Source: Anaerolineaceae bacterium
GTDB taxonomy: Bacteria; Chloroflexota; Anaerolineae; Aggregatilineales; Phototrophicaceae
Reading direction: 5' to 3'
Assembly: GCA_016124855.1 (NCBI GenBank)
Contig: WGMX01000021.1
Coordinates: 62,001-126,000, forward strand
Length of the DNA: 64,000 nt
This document shows positions 24,613-33,843 of the stretch, piece by piece; position 1 is the first letter of the stretch, and every line of letters starts with the position of its first letter. A model generated the notes under the pieces. The model worked only from the letters and a program-made list of their open reading frames with translations. It did not search any database and had not been told where the DNA came from. A program made the translations under genes and the position numbers.

Positions 24613-26532
24613 GTGAAGATTTTTGTTCCGGGTCGCATCTGCCTGTTTGGTGAGCATTCTGATTGGGCGGGGGGCTATCGCCGCACCAACGCCGCCGTAG
24701 AAAAAGGCTATGCGATAATCGCGGGTACGAATCAAGGGATTTATGCCGAGGTTCAACCGCATCCCAATTCATTGGTTCTGTACTCCACTACACCTGACGG
24801 CGTACGACAAGGCCCTTACCAGATTCCAATGGAAGCCAAAGCCTTATTAGAAGAGGCCGAAAAAGGTGGCTTCTGGAGTTATATGGCGGGTGTTGCCTAT
24901 CAGATTTTGACTCATTACCATGTGCGCGGCTTGGTGATCGACAATTACAAAACTGATATGCCCGTTAAAAAAGGATTATCCTCTAGCGCGGCGATCACTG
25001 TTTTGACAGCCCGTGCCTTCAACCGGATTTACGATCTGAAGATGACCATTCGCGGCGAAATGGAAATGGCTTATCAAGGGGAGATTCTCACACCGTCGCG
25101 CTGTGGACGTTTAGATCAAGGCTGTGCGTTTGGAAACCGCCCCATTCTGATGACATTTGATGGCGACCGTTTAGACACGACCGAACTTCAGGTCAAGCAG
25201 AATTTGTACTTTGTCATTGTCGATTTACACGCGAGGAAAGACACACGTAAAATTCTAGCGGATTTAAATAAAGCCTATCCCTTTGCGAATAATGACATCG
25301 AGCAAGGGGTGCAGTCGTTATTCGGCAGCATTAATAAGCGTATCGCCCATCAAGCGTTGGAAGCGCTTCAGGGATCAGACGCCGAGAGGCTCGGAACCCT
25401 CATGAACGAGGCGCAGGAGTTTTTTAACCGCTATGCAACTCCGGCTTGCCCTGAGGAGCTTACTGCTCCAATTTTGAATCATGTGCTGAATTACGAGCCG
25501 TTAAAACCACATATTTGGGGCGGCAAAGGTGTAGGCAGCCAAGGCGATGGCACGGCCCAATTCATCGCCCGCAGCGAACTTGACCAGCAAGCCATCATTG
25601 ACATTATCGAGCGCGATTTGAAGATGACTGGCCTCAAGCTGACGATCTACGCCGGAGCGCAGGTTCGCAAGGCAGTCATACCAGCAGCAGGATTCGGAAC
25701 GAAATTATTTCCTGCCACAAAAGCGACCAAGAAAGAACTCTTCCCGGTTGTTGACCGGGATGGAATCGCCAAACCCGCGATCTTGCTGGTTGTGGAAGAA
25801 GCCCTAGCTGCCGGCATGGAAGAAGTCATTATTATCGTGCAGGAGCAAGACTTACCCGCATTCCAGTCGTTCTTTAGTGAACAGGTCACGATTGAGAATT
25901 ACAACAAACTTCCCCGTCAATTTCAGGAGTATGCCCAAAAGCTGCTTGAAATGGGGCAGAAGGTCAAGTTTGTTGTTCAGCGAACACAAGAGGGGTTAGG
26001 TCATGCCGTTTATTCTGTACGGGAACTGATCGGCAGTGAACCGTTTTTGTTGATGCTCGGCGACCATATCTATCGTTCAGACAGCGACCGCTCATGCGCT
26101 CAGCAAATGGTGGAAGCCTTCAATCATCAAGGTCGCAGTGTGGTTGGACTGCGAAAAACAGCCGAAAACGATATCGCGAATTTTGGAACCGTCACCGGTC
26201 ATTGGGTAGTCAACAACGAATTACTCAACATTACCGAGTTTGCCGAAAAACCAACGATGGAATACGCGCGCAATCATTTGCGGATTGATGGATTAGAAAA
26301 CGAATATCTGACATTATTCGGTCAGTACATCATCAAACCCCAAATTTTCGATTACCTCGAAGAACATATCGAAAATAATGTTCGCGAACACGGGGAATTC
26401 CAATTGACTTCAGCCCTTGACCGCCTGCGAAAAGAAGATGGATTTGCCGGCGTCACCATTGACGGCAAACGCTACGATATCGGTTTACCTGAATATTATC
26501 TGGACACTCTGCAAACCTTTCGGGAAAGATAA
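24613..26532 (+). CDS. Fused GHMP sugar kinase and GalU-type nucleotidyltransferase
   Basis: 639 residues. Residues 1-350 are a GHMP kinase: PGRICLFGEHSDWAGGYRR, the ATP loop PVKKGLSSSAAITVL and the C-terminal GGKGVGSQGDG. Residues about 352-639 are a UTP-hexose-1-phosphate uridylyltransferase-like domain: KAVIPAAGFGTKLFPATKATKKELFPV, LMLGDHIY, EFAEKP. The two would phosphorylate a free sugar at C1 and charge it to a nucleotide sugar in one protein, by analogy to FKP or the glucuronokinase route. The sugar is unknown. Start is GTG with AAGGAG 6 nt upstream; no ATG fits. It precedes a polymerase/ligase gene. Confidence 0.85.
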   Translation: MKIFVPGRICLFGEHSDWAGGYRRTNAAVEKGYAIIAGTNQGIYAEVQPHPNSLVLYSTTPDGVRQGPYQIPMEAKALLEEAEKGGFWSYMAGVAYQILTHYHVRGLVIDNYKTDMPVKKGLSSSAAITVLTARAFNRIYDLKMTIRGEMEMAYQGEILTPSRCGRLDQGCAFGNRPILMTFDGDRLDTTELQVKQNLYFVIVDLHARKDTRKILADLNKAYPFANNDIEQGVQSLFGSINKRIAHQALEALQGSDAERLGTLMNEAQEFFNRYATPACPEELTAPILNHVLNYEPLKPHIWGGKGVGSQGDGTAQFIARSELDQQAIIDIIERDLKMTGLKLTIYAGAQVRKAVIPAAGFGTKLFPATKATKKELFPVVDRDGIAKPAILLVVEEALAAGMEEVIIIVQEQDLPAFQSFFSEQVTIENYNKLPRQFQEYAQKLLEMGQKVKFVVQRTQEGLGHAVYSVRELIGSEPFLLMLGDHIYRSDSDRSCAQQMVEAFNHQGRSVVGLRKTAENDIANFGTVTGHWVVNNELLNITEFAEKPTMEYARNHLRIDGLENEYLTLFGQYIIKPQIFDYLEEHIENNVREHGEFQLTSALDRLRKEDGFAGVTIDGKRYDIGLPEYYLDTLQTFRER

Positions 26533-26673
26533 ACCACAGAGTAGAAATTGAGCCTCATGGTCTGACAAGAAATGCTTCTCATCGCAGTTTTCAGAATGCA
26601 TTGTGATCGGGGCATTTCGTATCATGCTACAATGAAACTGGCATGATTATTCCCTAAATTGAGGCTCAAATTT

Positions 26674-29130
26674 ATGCGGTTTGGACGGATTGCTTTCATA
26701 CTGTTTGCCATTTATTTGGTCTTTATCGGGGGCAGCGCTTATTACTCCCTGATTTTCCCCATTCGTCAAGTCCATCATATTCTGATTACCCTCGTTATCG
26801 CTTATTGGTTAGTCCTGCGTTTCCGTCGTGGAGGTTTCCCGCAAACCCCGCTTAATTACCCGATTGCGGCTGCCATAGTCGTCTGGTTTTTCAGCGCGTT
26901 AATGAGCGCTGACCGACGCATGGCATTTGAAAACATGTGGTTTTTGTTCGTCCACGTTTTTTTCTTCTTTGCACTGGTCGATATGTTCCAGCGTGGGCGA
27001 CAGCGGCTGGTTATGGAAACACTTTTCATGATTAGCGCGGCAGTCGTTCTGTTAAGCGGCTTTGAACTCGCCTCATGGTATTTTGGCCTCGGTTTTATTC
27101 CCGGGACTAGCGTAGGATGGTTTAATGTCATCGGCACCGGTGCGTGGCTGCCCCTTAAACCAATCCGACTGGCATTAGCCATGAATATCAGCACCTTACT
27201 CGCCGGATTTGTAGCCCCGCTAATCACAATAACCGCTGCTTGGGCCATGACCGTCCGCAGACGAGATTACCGCCGCACTTTGTGGGTGCTTGCTGGAGCA
27301 TTGTTAGTGGTTCTCATTTTGACCTTTTCGCGAGGCGGGCTGCTCTCCATTCTTGCGGCGGTCGGCACTATCGGAGCGTTCCGGTTATCTCAAATAAAAG
27401 GAATAAATCAGCGTATTTCAGGGCGTGTGTTACTTAGTGGTGCGGCATTTATCGGCGTGGCAATGGTCGCGGCCTATGTTATCGTATCATTGACGCAGGA
27501 ACGAACAAGTAACTCGGGTGATTCGGGGCGGCTTGATATGTGGCGCAGCGCCGCAGCCATGACCCAAAATCATCCTTTTACCGGTGTTGGAATTGGCACG
27601 TTTGGGCGTGCGTTCCGCGACTACCGCGACAATAATATCGTTCAAGACAAATTGGCTTCCGCCCATAATGCTTTTTTGAACACAGCCGCCGAAACGGGTT
27701 TACCGGGCATCATCGTGAGTGTTTGGCTAGGTATTGCTTTAATCCGCGCATGGTACACCAATTGGAAACAAGCGGATTCAGATGCGCGTAAACTCCGGTT
27801 AGAAGCTGCCTTTGCCGCGTTGATCGGTTTAGGTGTGCACAGTTTGGTGGATGTATTCACCATTACGCCGATAGTGCTGCTCATCGTCGGGCTGGCGGCA
27901 TACTGTGTAACGCCAACCGATATGGTTTATGAGGGAAAACGTGATATTCTCTCCCCTACTCTCCTCCAGAAAATTTCGCTCAGCGCAGCCCTTGTCATCA
28001 CAGTGGGATATGGCATCTGGTTATTTCAACTTGACCGCGCCCAAGCCGAATATCTAAAAAGCTTTGACAATGGAACAAACGCCTTCAGCAGCGCCCAAGC
28101 GGCATCCGAACTTGATCCGACGCTGCATTTATATCCCCTGCAAGTCACTTACTTGACCGGACAAAGTGTTCTGGCTGACGCTCAAGCAGATATAACGCAG
28201 GCTATCGCGCGTTATCAAAATGCGCTGCTGCTGGAACCCACATGGGACACGGGTTGGATAAACCTCGCCGCACTTTCAGTCCGTCAAGGGAATATTGACG
28301 TCGCATTGGAATATCTTAATAAAGCCCGCAAAATCAACACGCATAATTTAGCTGCGCTCAATTGGGCGAAATTAGCTGACAGCCTCAATGTCAGTGAACG
28401 AGATGCAATCATCGCTGCCTATGTGGATGCCATCCAAAACAGCGATTCGTTACCCTTATCCGCCTTCTGGCAAGAAACCCCTCTACGACGTGAAGCACTT
28501 GAACAATTCTTGAAAGATCAAACGGTCGATATTCAGTATCGCATTCTGATTACCTACGACCCAACACGGGCTGCTCAACTCGTTTCGTCCAATCCACAAA
28601 ACGCGGCTGAATGGTGGGCAGCCGGGGAAAACGCCCTCACCGTCAAGAATAATGCCGCAGAAGCCCAACAAGATTTTACTGAAGCCATTAAGCTTGCCCC
28701 CACCAACGGCGATTATTATGTTTCACGCGCGAGAGCGACTTATTTATCAGACCCGACCGCCGCTTTACGCGACCTTAATCTTGGTCAACTGCTCGGAACA
28801 AATGCCGAATATCCGAATGCCATCAGAGCCGAACTCGCCACTGATCCCCAAAAGGCGGAAAGTTTACGGGCGCAAGCGCTGCCTAATCCGTCCAATCCAC
28901 AGGAATTTGCAGCCGTTCTCTTTGACCGTCCCTCACAATTTCAAGTTTTCCCCGAAATGCAGCGGATTGGGCCGGGACGAAAAGCGATGCAGCCGTGGTA
29001 TACAGTGGCTGATGACCGCTTAAAAGCCGGAAACACGGATGGGGCAATTCATGCCTATCGTGCCATCCTTGACTATGCCCCTGACGAACAAGAAGCCCGT
29101 AGAATGTTAGCCCAACTGACAGGGGGATAA
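26674..29130 (+). CDS. O-antigen ligase/polymerase-like protein with C-terminal TPR domain
   Basis: 818 residues. The first 460 hold about twelve membrane segments with the Wzy_C loop (SGRLDMWRSAAAMTQNHPFTGVGIGTFGRAFRDY and SAHNAFLNTAAETGLPGIIVSVWLG). After about residue 465 come TPR-like helices (YQNALLLEPTWDTGWINLAALSVRQGNIDVALEYLNKA; AQQDFTEAIKLAPTNGDYYVSRA; AIHAYRAILDYAPDEQEARRML). It likely polymerises or ligates glycan chains outside the membrane, the TPR part probably recruiting partners. ATG 26674 is preferred over the upstream TTG because GAGG is correctly spaced. It follows the kinase/nucleotidyltransferase fusion after 141 nt. Confidence 0.85.
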   Translation: MRFGRIAFILFAIYLVFIGGSAYYSLIFPIRQVHHILITLVIAYWLVLRFRRGGFPQTPLNYPIAAAIVVWFFSALMSADRRMAFENMWFLFVHVFFFFALVDMFQRGRQRLVMETLFMISAAVVLLSGFELASWYFGLGFIPGTSVGWFNVIGTGAWLPLKPIRLALAMNISTLLAGFVAPLITITAAWAMTVRRRDYRRTLWVLAGALLVVLILTFSRGGLLSILAAVGTIGAFRLSQIKGINQRISGRVLLSGAAFIGVAMVAAYVIVSLTQERTSNSGDSGRLDMWRSAAAMTQNHPFTGVGIGTFGRAFRDYRDNNIVQDKLASAHNAFLNTAAETGLPGIIVSVWLGIALIRAWYTNWKQADSDARKLRLEAAFAALIGLGVHSLVDVFTITPIVLLIVGLAAYCVTPTDMVYEGKRDILSPTLLQKISLSAALVITVGYGIWLFQLDRAQAEYLKSFDNGTNAFSSAQAASELDPTLHLYPLQVTYLTGQSVLADAQADITQAIARYQNALLLEPTWDTGWINLAALSVRQGNIDVALEYLNKARKINTHNLAALNWAKLADSLNVSERDAIIAAYVDAIQNSDSLPLSAFWQETPLRREALEQFLKDQTVDIQYRILITYDPTRAAQLVSSNPQNAAEWWAAGENALTVKNNAAEAQQDFTEAIKLAPTNGDYYVSRARATYLSDPTAALRDLNLGQLLGTNAEYPNAIRAELATDPQKAESLRAQALPNPSNPQEFAAVLFDRPSQFQVFPEMQRIGPGRKAMQPWYTVADDRLKAGNTDGAIHAYRAILDYAPDEQEARRMLAQLTGG

Positions 29131-29160
29131 GTTTTTCTGAAATCGTGAAATTATGCAAAT

Positions 29161-29340
29161 GATTCGCAAATTTCGCAGTTTGTGCATATTTTCCGCTGAA
29201 ATGACCGGCGGAAGTAAGGGAGCTAGGCGCTGATTCGACATTTTGTGTCGGCGGGAAGCTCGGCTAACGGCGCTGAAACGACACCATTGCAGCGGATCGC
29301 TCGGCTAGTGCCACCGCTATGCAAAAGTGGCAAGAATCAA
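29161..29340 (-). repeat. HTH-gene remnant plus hairpin tail, repeat copy 2
   Basis: Starts with GATTCGCAAATTTCGCAGTTTG, matching copy 3 at about 41569. Three hairpin units follow: TCCGC/GCGGA, CGACA/TGTCG and CGCTG/CAGCG. The end of the HTH gene is represented on the minus strand by TAG at 29305-29307 preceded by a decayed version of the CCAATTGTGCAGCGGCGG segment with small insertions. Only this 3' part remains. Confidence 0.65.
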
Positions 29341-29512
29341 GTTTCAAGTCACAAGTTTTAAGCCCTTTGTTGAAACCCGATTCCATCTGTGCCACCCTTT
29401 AATTAAATCATTCCTTGAACCTTAATTGTAGAACAAAAGTTCAACATTGTAAAGCGATTTCGGTTCGAGTTTCCTAACTTTTGGTAGATTAAAATTTTGG
29501 GATACCCCGTCA
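29341..29512. other. Short AT-rich gap between convergent genes
   Basis: No gene, no strong hairpin. It separates the polymerase/ligase-TPR gene and repeat copy 2 from the convergent MFS transporter gene. Confidence 0.5.
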
Positions 29513-30715
29513 CTAAGACTCATTGGAGGCTTCGACCTTTTTCAGTGTTCTAGGCAAACCAACGATCAGTGCTATAGGGCCAAGCAATATGAACCACATG
29601 GCGATGCCGAGACCAAAATGCTCGGCTAACAGCCCAATAATAATCGGAAACAGTCCGCCAAGAATACCACTGACGTTGCTGAGCGCCATTACCGCTCCGC
29701 CTTGCCCCGGCATGGCTGAATAGAACTGCCCTTGAAGGATGGCATACCAACCGGCATTGAAAAATCCGATCATGCCGATGATGACCATTTTAATCAGCGG
29801 AGAGTCCACCAGCATAAAGGCCGCGAATAAGAATAACTCGATAACTGCACTGACGCGTAAATAATCCAAACCGCGAATCCGTTCCAAAAGCGGAATCAAC
29901 AAGGCATCACCGATCAAACCGACACCCGTAAAAATGGCGACGGCGATTCCGGCCTGTGTTTCGCTAACATGAACCACATCCACAAAATACAGCGCCAGAT
30001 AGCCGAGCAAAATATCGAGGATGAGGTTCGAAAATTCCAGCAGCACCAACCAGCGTAAAACATCACGACGTCGCAGCGCGTTAACCGCCAGACGCAATCC
30101 GGTAACAAAGCCGATAGTTTCCTCATCACTGTCAGAACCATTGGCAATTGAAGACCGGCGCACCATGAAGGCCATAATGATACTTACGACACCGATTAAA
30201 ATAAATAAAGCCCGCCAACCTCCACCAACAGCGACGGATAGACCCAGCAGTATCGGGCCGATAACCTGCCCGACTGAGCCGGCTAATGTCCAACGTGCCA
30301 TATTTTGTTCATGACGCTGGGGGGCATGATCCATGAGTGCGACCTGTGAAAGGCTCACAAACGCGCCCGAAGCCGGAAACATGACGATGAAAACCAGCAT
30401 GAGTACGCCAAAGTTACTGCTTAAGGCCATCAGGATCGAGGTAAGGCCAAAGACAATACCCCCGATGACTATCAAGGTACGGCGCTTCCATGTGTCACCG
30501 AGAATGCCGATGGCGGGTTCAACGACATTCGCCAGCAAGGTTGGTACGGTCGTCAACAAACCAATCTGAACATAGGTCAAACCGAGGTCATTACGGATGA
30601 GCGGCCAAGCGGCTTCACGCGCACCGAAAAGTATCTCATCTAACAGTTCGATGATGAGCAGCATTAAAACAAAGCCCGACATCCGCGTAAGGTAGCGGCG
30701 CAAGGTTGCAGACAT
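29513..30715 (-). CDS. Major facilitator superfamily transporter
   Basis: 400 residues with twelve hydrophobic segments and the MFS layout: the loop-2 motif GILGDTWKRRTL, a central cytoplasmic loop at about 195-205 (RRSSIANGSDSDEE) and two six-helix halves. Substrate is unknown; drug/H+ antiport or solute export is plausible. The start at 30715 has AAAGGA 9 nt upstream; an upstream TTG is less likely. It follows the NB-ARC protein gene on the same strand after about 230 nt, with hairpins between. Confidence 0.85.
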   Translation of the reverse strand: MSATLRRYLTRMSGFVLMLLIIELLDEILFGAREAAWPLIRNDLGLTYVQIGLLTTVPTLLANVVEPAIGILGDTWKRRTLIVIGGIVFGLTSILMALSSNFGVLMLVFIVMFPASGAFVSLSQVALMDHAPQRHEQNMARWTLAGSVGQVIGPILLGLSVAVGGGWRALFILIGVVSIIMAFMVRRSSIANGSDSDEETIGFVTGLRLAVNALRRRDVLRWLVLLEFSNLILDILLGYLALYFVDVVHVSETQAGIAVAIFTGVGLIGDALLIPLLERIRGLDYLRVSAVIELFLFAAFMLVDSPLIKMVIIGMIGFFNAGWYAILQGQFYSAMPGQGGAVMALSNVSGILGGLFPIIIGLLAEHFGLGIAMWFILLGPIALIVGLPRTLKKVEASNES

Positions 30716-30904
30716 ATTCAGTTGTCCTTTCAAAGACTGTGGAGCAGAACTGTGGGGAACGCAAAAAGGCGAAACTCAACAAGGAGTGTTCGCCTGTGAA
30801 TACCGCATTTAAAAATTTACAGAGGACTACAGTCTAATTGGGTGGCATACTCGTTATTCCAATTTAATGGCGTCATCTCACAAATCATTTGGTGATTGTA
30901 TAGA

Positions 30905-30920
30905 GCGGGAAAAATCCCGC
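30905..30920 (-). terminator. Hairpin after the NB-ARC/TPR gene
   Basis: GCGGGA (30905-30910) and TCCCGC (30915-30920) form a 6-bp stem with a 4-nt loop, extended by flanking G/C bases, 25 nt past the gene's stop on the minus strand. The following sequence TCTATAC is only weakly T-rich. Confidence 0.5.
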
Positions 30921-30944
30921 CCCTACAAGAATACAATTTACGCG

Positions 30945-33668
30945 CTAACCTTCTAACATCTTATATGCATTGGCGGCATAATCTTTGGCTGTTCCGCTCA
31001 CGGGCAGCATCTCGATATTATCCGCAATGGCTTGCATTTTGGCACCCGTGACCACTTCTTTCAACTTCAGTACGTCACGGTCAGTCGGGTCAAGCGGGAT
31101 CGCATCATTTAAGAGCAGATCGGCAATCGCCAAGTGCTTAGGACTCTTCGCCAGCAGGCGCACAATATCGACAATGTTACTGACGATATTTTCGCGGTTA
31201 TTGGTTTCGTAGGCCAGATGCAGCGACTGACGATAGCGAATCAGAGCCTGCCCCAATTGGTTGGCTTTATAAGACGCGTAACCCAGATTACTGAGTTCAA
31301 GGGCTTCGACATCTCTGTCCTTGACTTCACGGGCAATATAGAGCGCCGAGTTGTGGAAATTGATGGCTTCTGTCCAGCGATCAAGATCACCATAAGCTGT
31401 CCCTAGTCCACCCAAAACCCGCCCTTCATAATCACGCTTACCCTGCGTCTTAAACAGCTTGAGTGCCTGTTCCCATGTTTCAGCGGCGATATCCGGTTGG
31501 CTGCTATCCAGTTGAGCGTAACCGAGTTTGTAAAGAATAAGCGCTTCATTCTGGGCATCATCTTCGGTGCGGGCAATCTCAAGCGCTTGACTATAGGAAC
31601 GAACAGCATCTTCACTTTCGCCCAACTGCTGGCGCGCATCCGCTAAGGTAATCAAGATGTGCATCTTGGTTTCGACGTCGTCTAATTCTTCAGCCAGTGT
31701 GATGCCGCGTGTGGCATGAAGCACAGCCGCGCTCGAATTCTCGGTTTTGACCATCAACACCGAGAGTGTATCCAGCAGCTGCAAGATATGTTCCGGCTCA
31801 TCCAGCTTTTCATAGGCAGCCAATGCCTCGGTATAAGTGGCAATAGCCTCGTTGTCCATACCGCGCGAAGCTTCTAACTGCCCCAGCTTATCCAACCATT
31901 CAACCTGCTTCTTAAGGTCATTTTGTTGGCGTGCCTGCCGCAGCCCATTTTGCAGACGGGTTAATTCATCAACAGGCGCTTCATCTACAGAGGATTCTAC
32001 ATTGGTTGAGTCGACTGATGAGCTGTCATCATCCAAATCAACTTCCGTATCTTCGTCTTCATCCTCTTCTTCATCAAGATCAAGCAAAGAATTTGCTGGC
32101 TTCGCCGGTACAGCGGGAGATACCGGCACAGTCTGGGCGGCAGCCGGTGCAGGCGGCTTGCTTTGCTCGACTGATTTCCAGAGTGAGCCAACCGCTTCTG
32201 ATGCAGCAGGACGAATGCCTAAGCCGACATCGTCTTCACTATCGTCAACATCGTCCTTGTCTTCCTGCAAATCGTCATCAAATTCTTCGTCTTCGTCAAA
32301 CTCATCAAATGGCTCTTCATCATCAAAGTCATCGTCATCGTCCATATCATCAGCATCGATGTCGCCCAAATCCATGTCTTCAGGCGCAACTGGCGCGGAA
32401 GCCGGATTAGCAGGGAACGGACTGGTAAAACTGGAAGCCATCTCACGAAGTTTTAGTAATTCAGAAACATAACCGCGCTCGTTCACAAAATCACCCGACT
32501 GCATCAAGCCGACCACGATTTGATTCACAAGGTCACGTTCGCCTTGATCGGCACTCCAGCGGGCAACAGCCATAATTAAGTCCATCGCGGATGCCAGTTT
32601 TTCATGAGCAGCCGGACTGTTGTTGCTATATTTCTTGACGTAAGCCAAAACCGAGTCGCGTACTTTTCCTTGCAAGGATTCTAAGCGACCGTTGGGACGC
32701 AGCCACGCTGTCGCAAAGGTCGATGTGATTTCATGAAGTTGATAATAAGGCGAGTCGTAGCGGTGAAACCGTTCAACCAGATGATTGTTCACCAAGGTAT
32801 TCATCACTTGATCGGTGGTTTCCTGGGGCGCGCCTGCCATCATGCTTAACAGTTCAGCATTTGTACCCATGCCAAACGTCGCACCAAGCAGCAAAAGCAC
32901 ACCTTGAAATGCATTGCTTAGTTTACGAAAGCCAATCGTCAGGGCTAAGAGTTGAGGTGTAGCACCGGAGTTACTGGGGATTTTTTCAAACTCGGCTAAA
33001 TAATCCGCCGGAGACATTTTGGCGGCACGCATTGTTCCACCGGCAACACACAGGGCAAACGGTATGTAGTCGAGAATACTTGCCAGTTCATCAAGATCAT
33101 CATCCAGACCAGTGGCAGATTCTAAACCGGCAGACTGCTTGAGAAGGGAAATCGCGAAATTGTCCGCCAGCTTGTCGAGTTCAAGAACAGTCCATGGGCC
33201 TTCGAAAGCCTCTTTGGATAGTATCATGGCGGGCAAATTGCCGGCACAGCGGGTAATAAAATCAGCGGTCGCCTTTGGATCGGGTTCCCCATCTATTACG
33301 ACTAATGGTTTACTGCTGGCAAAAGTGCTGGCAACCGCCGCGACCATGCCTACCGGATTACTACTTGCGGAAATTTCGAGGACATTATAGGCACGCCCCG
33401 TTCGGACAATCAGCTCCGGTAAAGAACTTTTATTAACATTTAGCCAGAGCGCACCGCCGGGAAGTTCCGTATAAGCGCTGGCAAGAGTTGCCGCCAGAGC
33501 CGTCTTGCCAATGCCAGATTCACCATGAATTAAAACTGCTTTGTTCGCCTTTAGTTGACCATAGACTTGCGCCAACGTGCTGTCTCGCCCAACCAATTTA
33601 CCGGGCAATTGAACAGGGAGAGATTGGGCTTTGTGAGCCGGGGCTTCGTGGGATGTGAGTTCGGCCAT
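30945..33668 (-). CDS. NB-ARC/STAND-like ATPase with acidic linker and C-terminal TPRs
   Basis: 907 residues. The N-terminal P-loop domain has VGRDSTLAQVYGQL and Walker A HGESGIGKTALA (about 53-64). Walker B is short and unusual (PLVVIDGEPD). A winged-helix-like region follows (about 245-330). Two Asp/Glu-rich blocks lie at about 440-490 and 535-570 around a Pro/Ala linker. About 600-850 carries six or more TPR repeats (ALEIARTEDDAQNEALILYKLGYAQL). This is the plan of STAND switches that sense a ligand through repeats; the output is not evident. Start 33668 has GAAGG at good distance. No toxin or effector domain was recognised. Confidence 0.78.
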   Translation of the reverse strand: MAELTSHEAPAHKAQSLPVQLPGKLVGRDSTLAQVYGQLKANKAVLIHGESGIGKTALAATLASAYTELPGGALWLNVNKSSLPELIVRTGRAYNVLEISASSNPVGMVAAVASTFASSKPLVVIDGEPDPKATADFITRCAGNLPAMILSKEAFEGPWTVLELDKLADNFAISLLKQSAGLESATGLDDDLDELASILDYIPFALCVAGGTMRAAKMSPADYLAEFEKIPSNSGATPQLLALTIGFRKLSNAFQGVLLLLGATFGMGTNAELLSMMAGAPQETTDQVMNTLVNNHLVERFHRYDSPYYQLHEITSTFATAWLRPNGRLESLQGKVRDSVLAYVKKYSNNSPAAHEKLASAMDLIMAVARWSADQGERDLVNQIVVGLMQSGDFVNERGYVSELLKLREMASSFTSPFPANPASAPVAPEDMDLGDIDADDMDDDDDFDDEEPFDEFDEDEEFDDDLQEDKDDVDDSEDDVGLGIRPAASEAVGSLWKSVEQSKPPAPAAAQTVPVSPAVPAKPANSLLDLDEEEDEDEDTEVDLDDDSSSVDSTNVESSVDEAPVDELTRLQNGLRQARQQNDLKKQVEWLDKLGQLEASRGMDNEAIATYTEALAAYEKLDEPEHILQLLDTLSVLMVKTENSSAAVLHATRGITLAEELDDVETKMHILITLADARQQLGESEDAVRSYSQALEIARTEDDAQNEALILYKLGYAQLDSSQPDIAAETWEQALKLFKTQGKRDYEGRVLGGLGTAYGDLDRWTEAINFHNSALYIAREVKDRDVEALELSNLGYASYKANQLGQALIRYRQSLHLAYETNNRENIVSNIVDIVRLLAKSPKHLAIADLLLNDAIPLDPTDRDVLKLKEVVTGAKMQAIADNIEMLPVSGTAKDYAANAYKMLEG

Positions 33669-33843
33669 CGCTTGCCACACCTTCGTTTACATAAAAAGCG
33701 CATCGGAGGAATTTAATGAAAGTATAGCATGATCGCCTGTAATACAAAATGTGTCGGCTAAATCAGACAATTACCAGCTTTCAAGACGTGAGAATAGTCA
33801 CAAGCCTATCAGCAATAGCAGTGAGATATTTTGATGGGCGAGA

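Noticed and set aside
31837-32472. Ser-rich 211-residue plus-strand frame
   Set aside because: Antisense of the acidic region of the NB-ARC/TPR protein; no ribosome site.
30945-33668. STAND-type defence gene (Avs-like)
   Set aside because: No effector domain, no neighbouring defence genes, and Walker B is degenerate.
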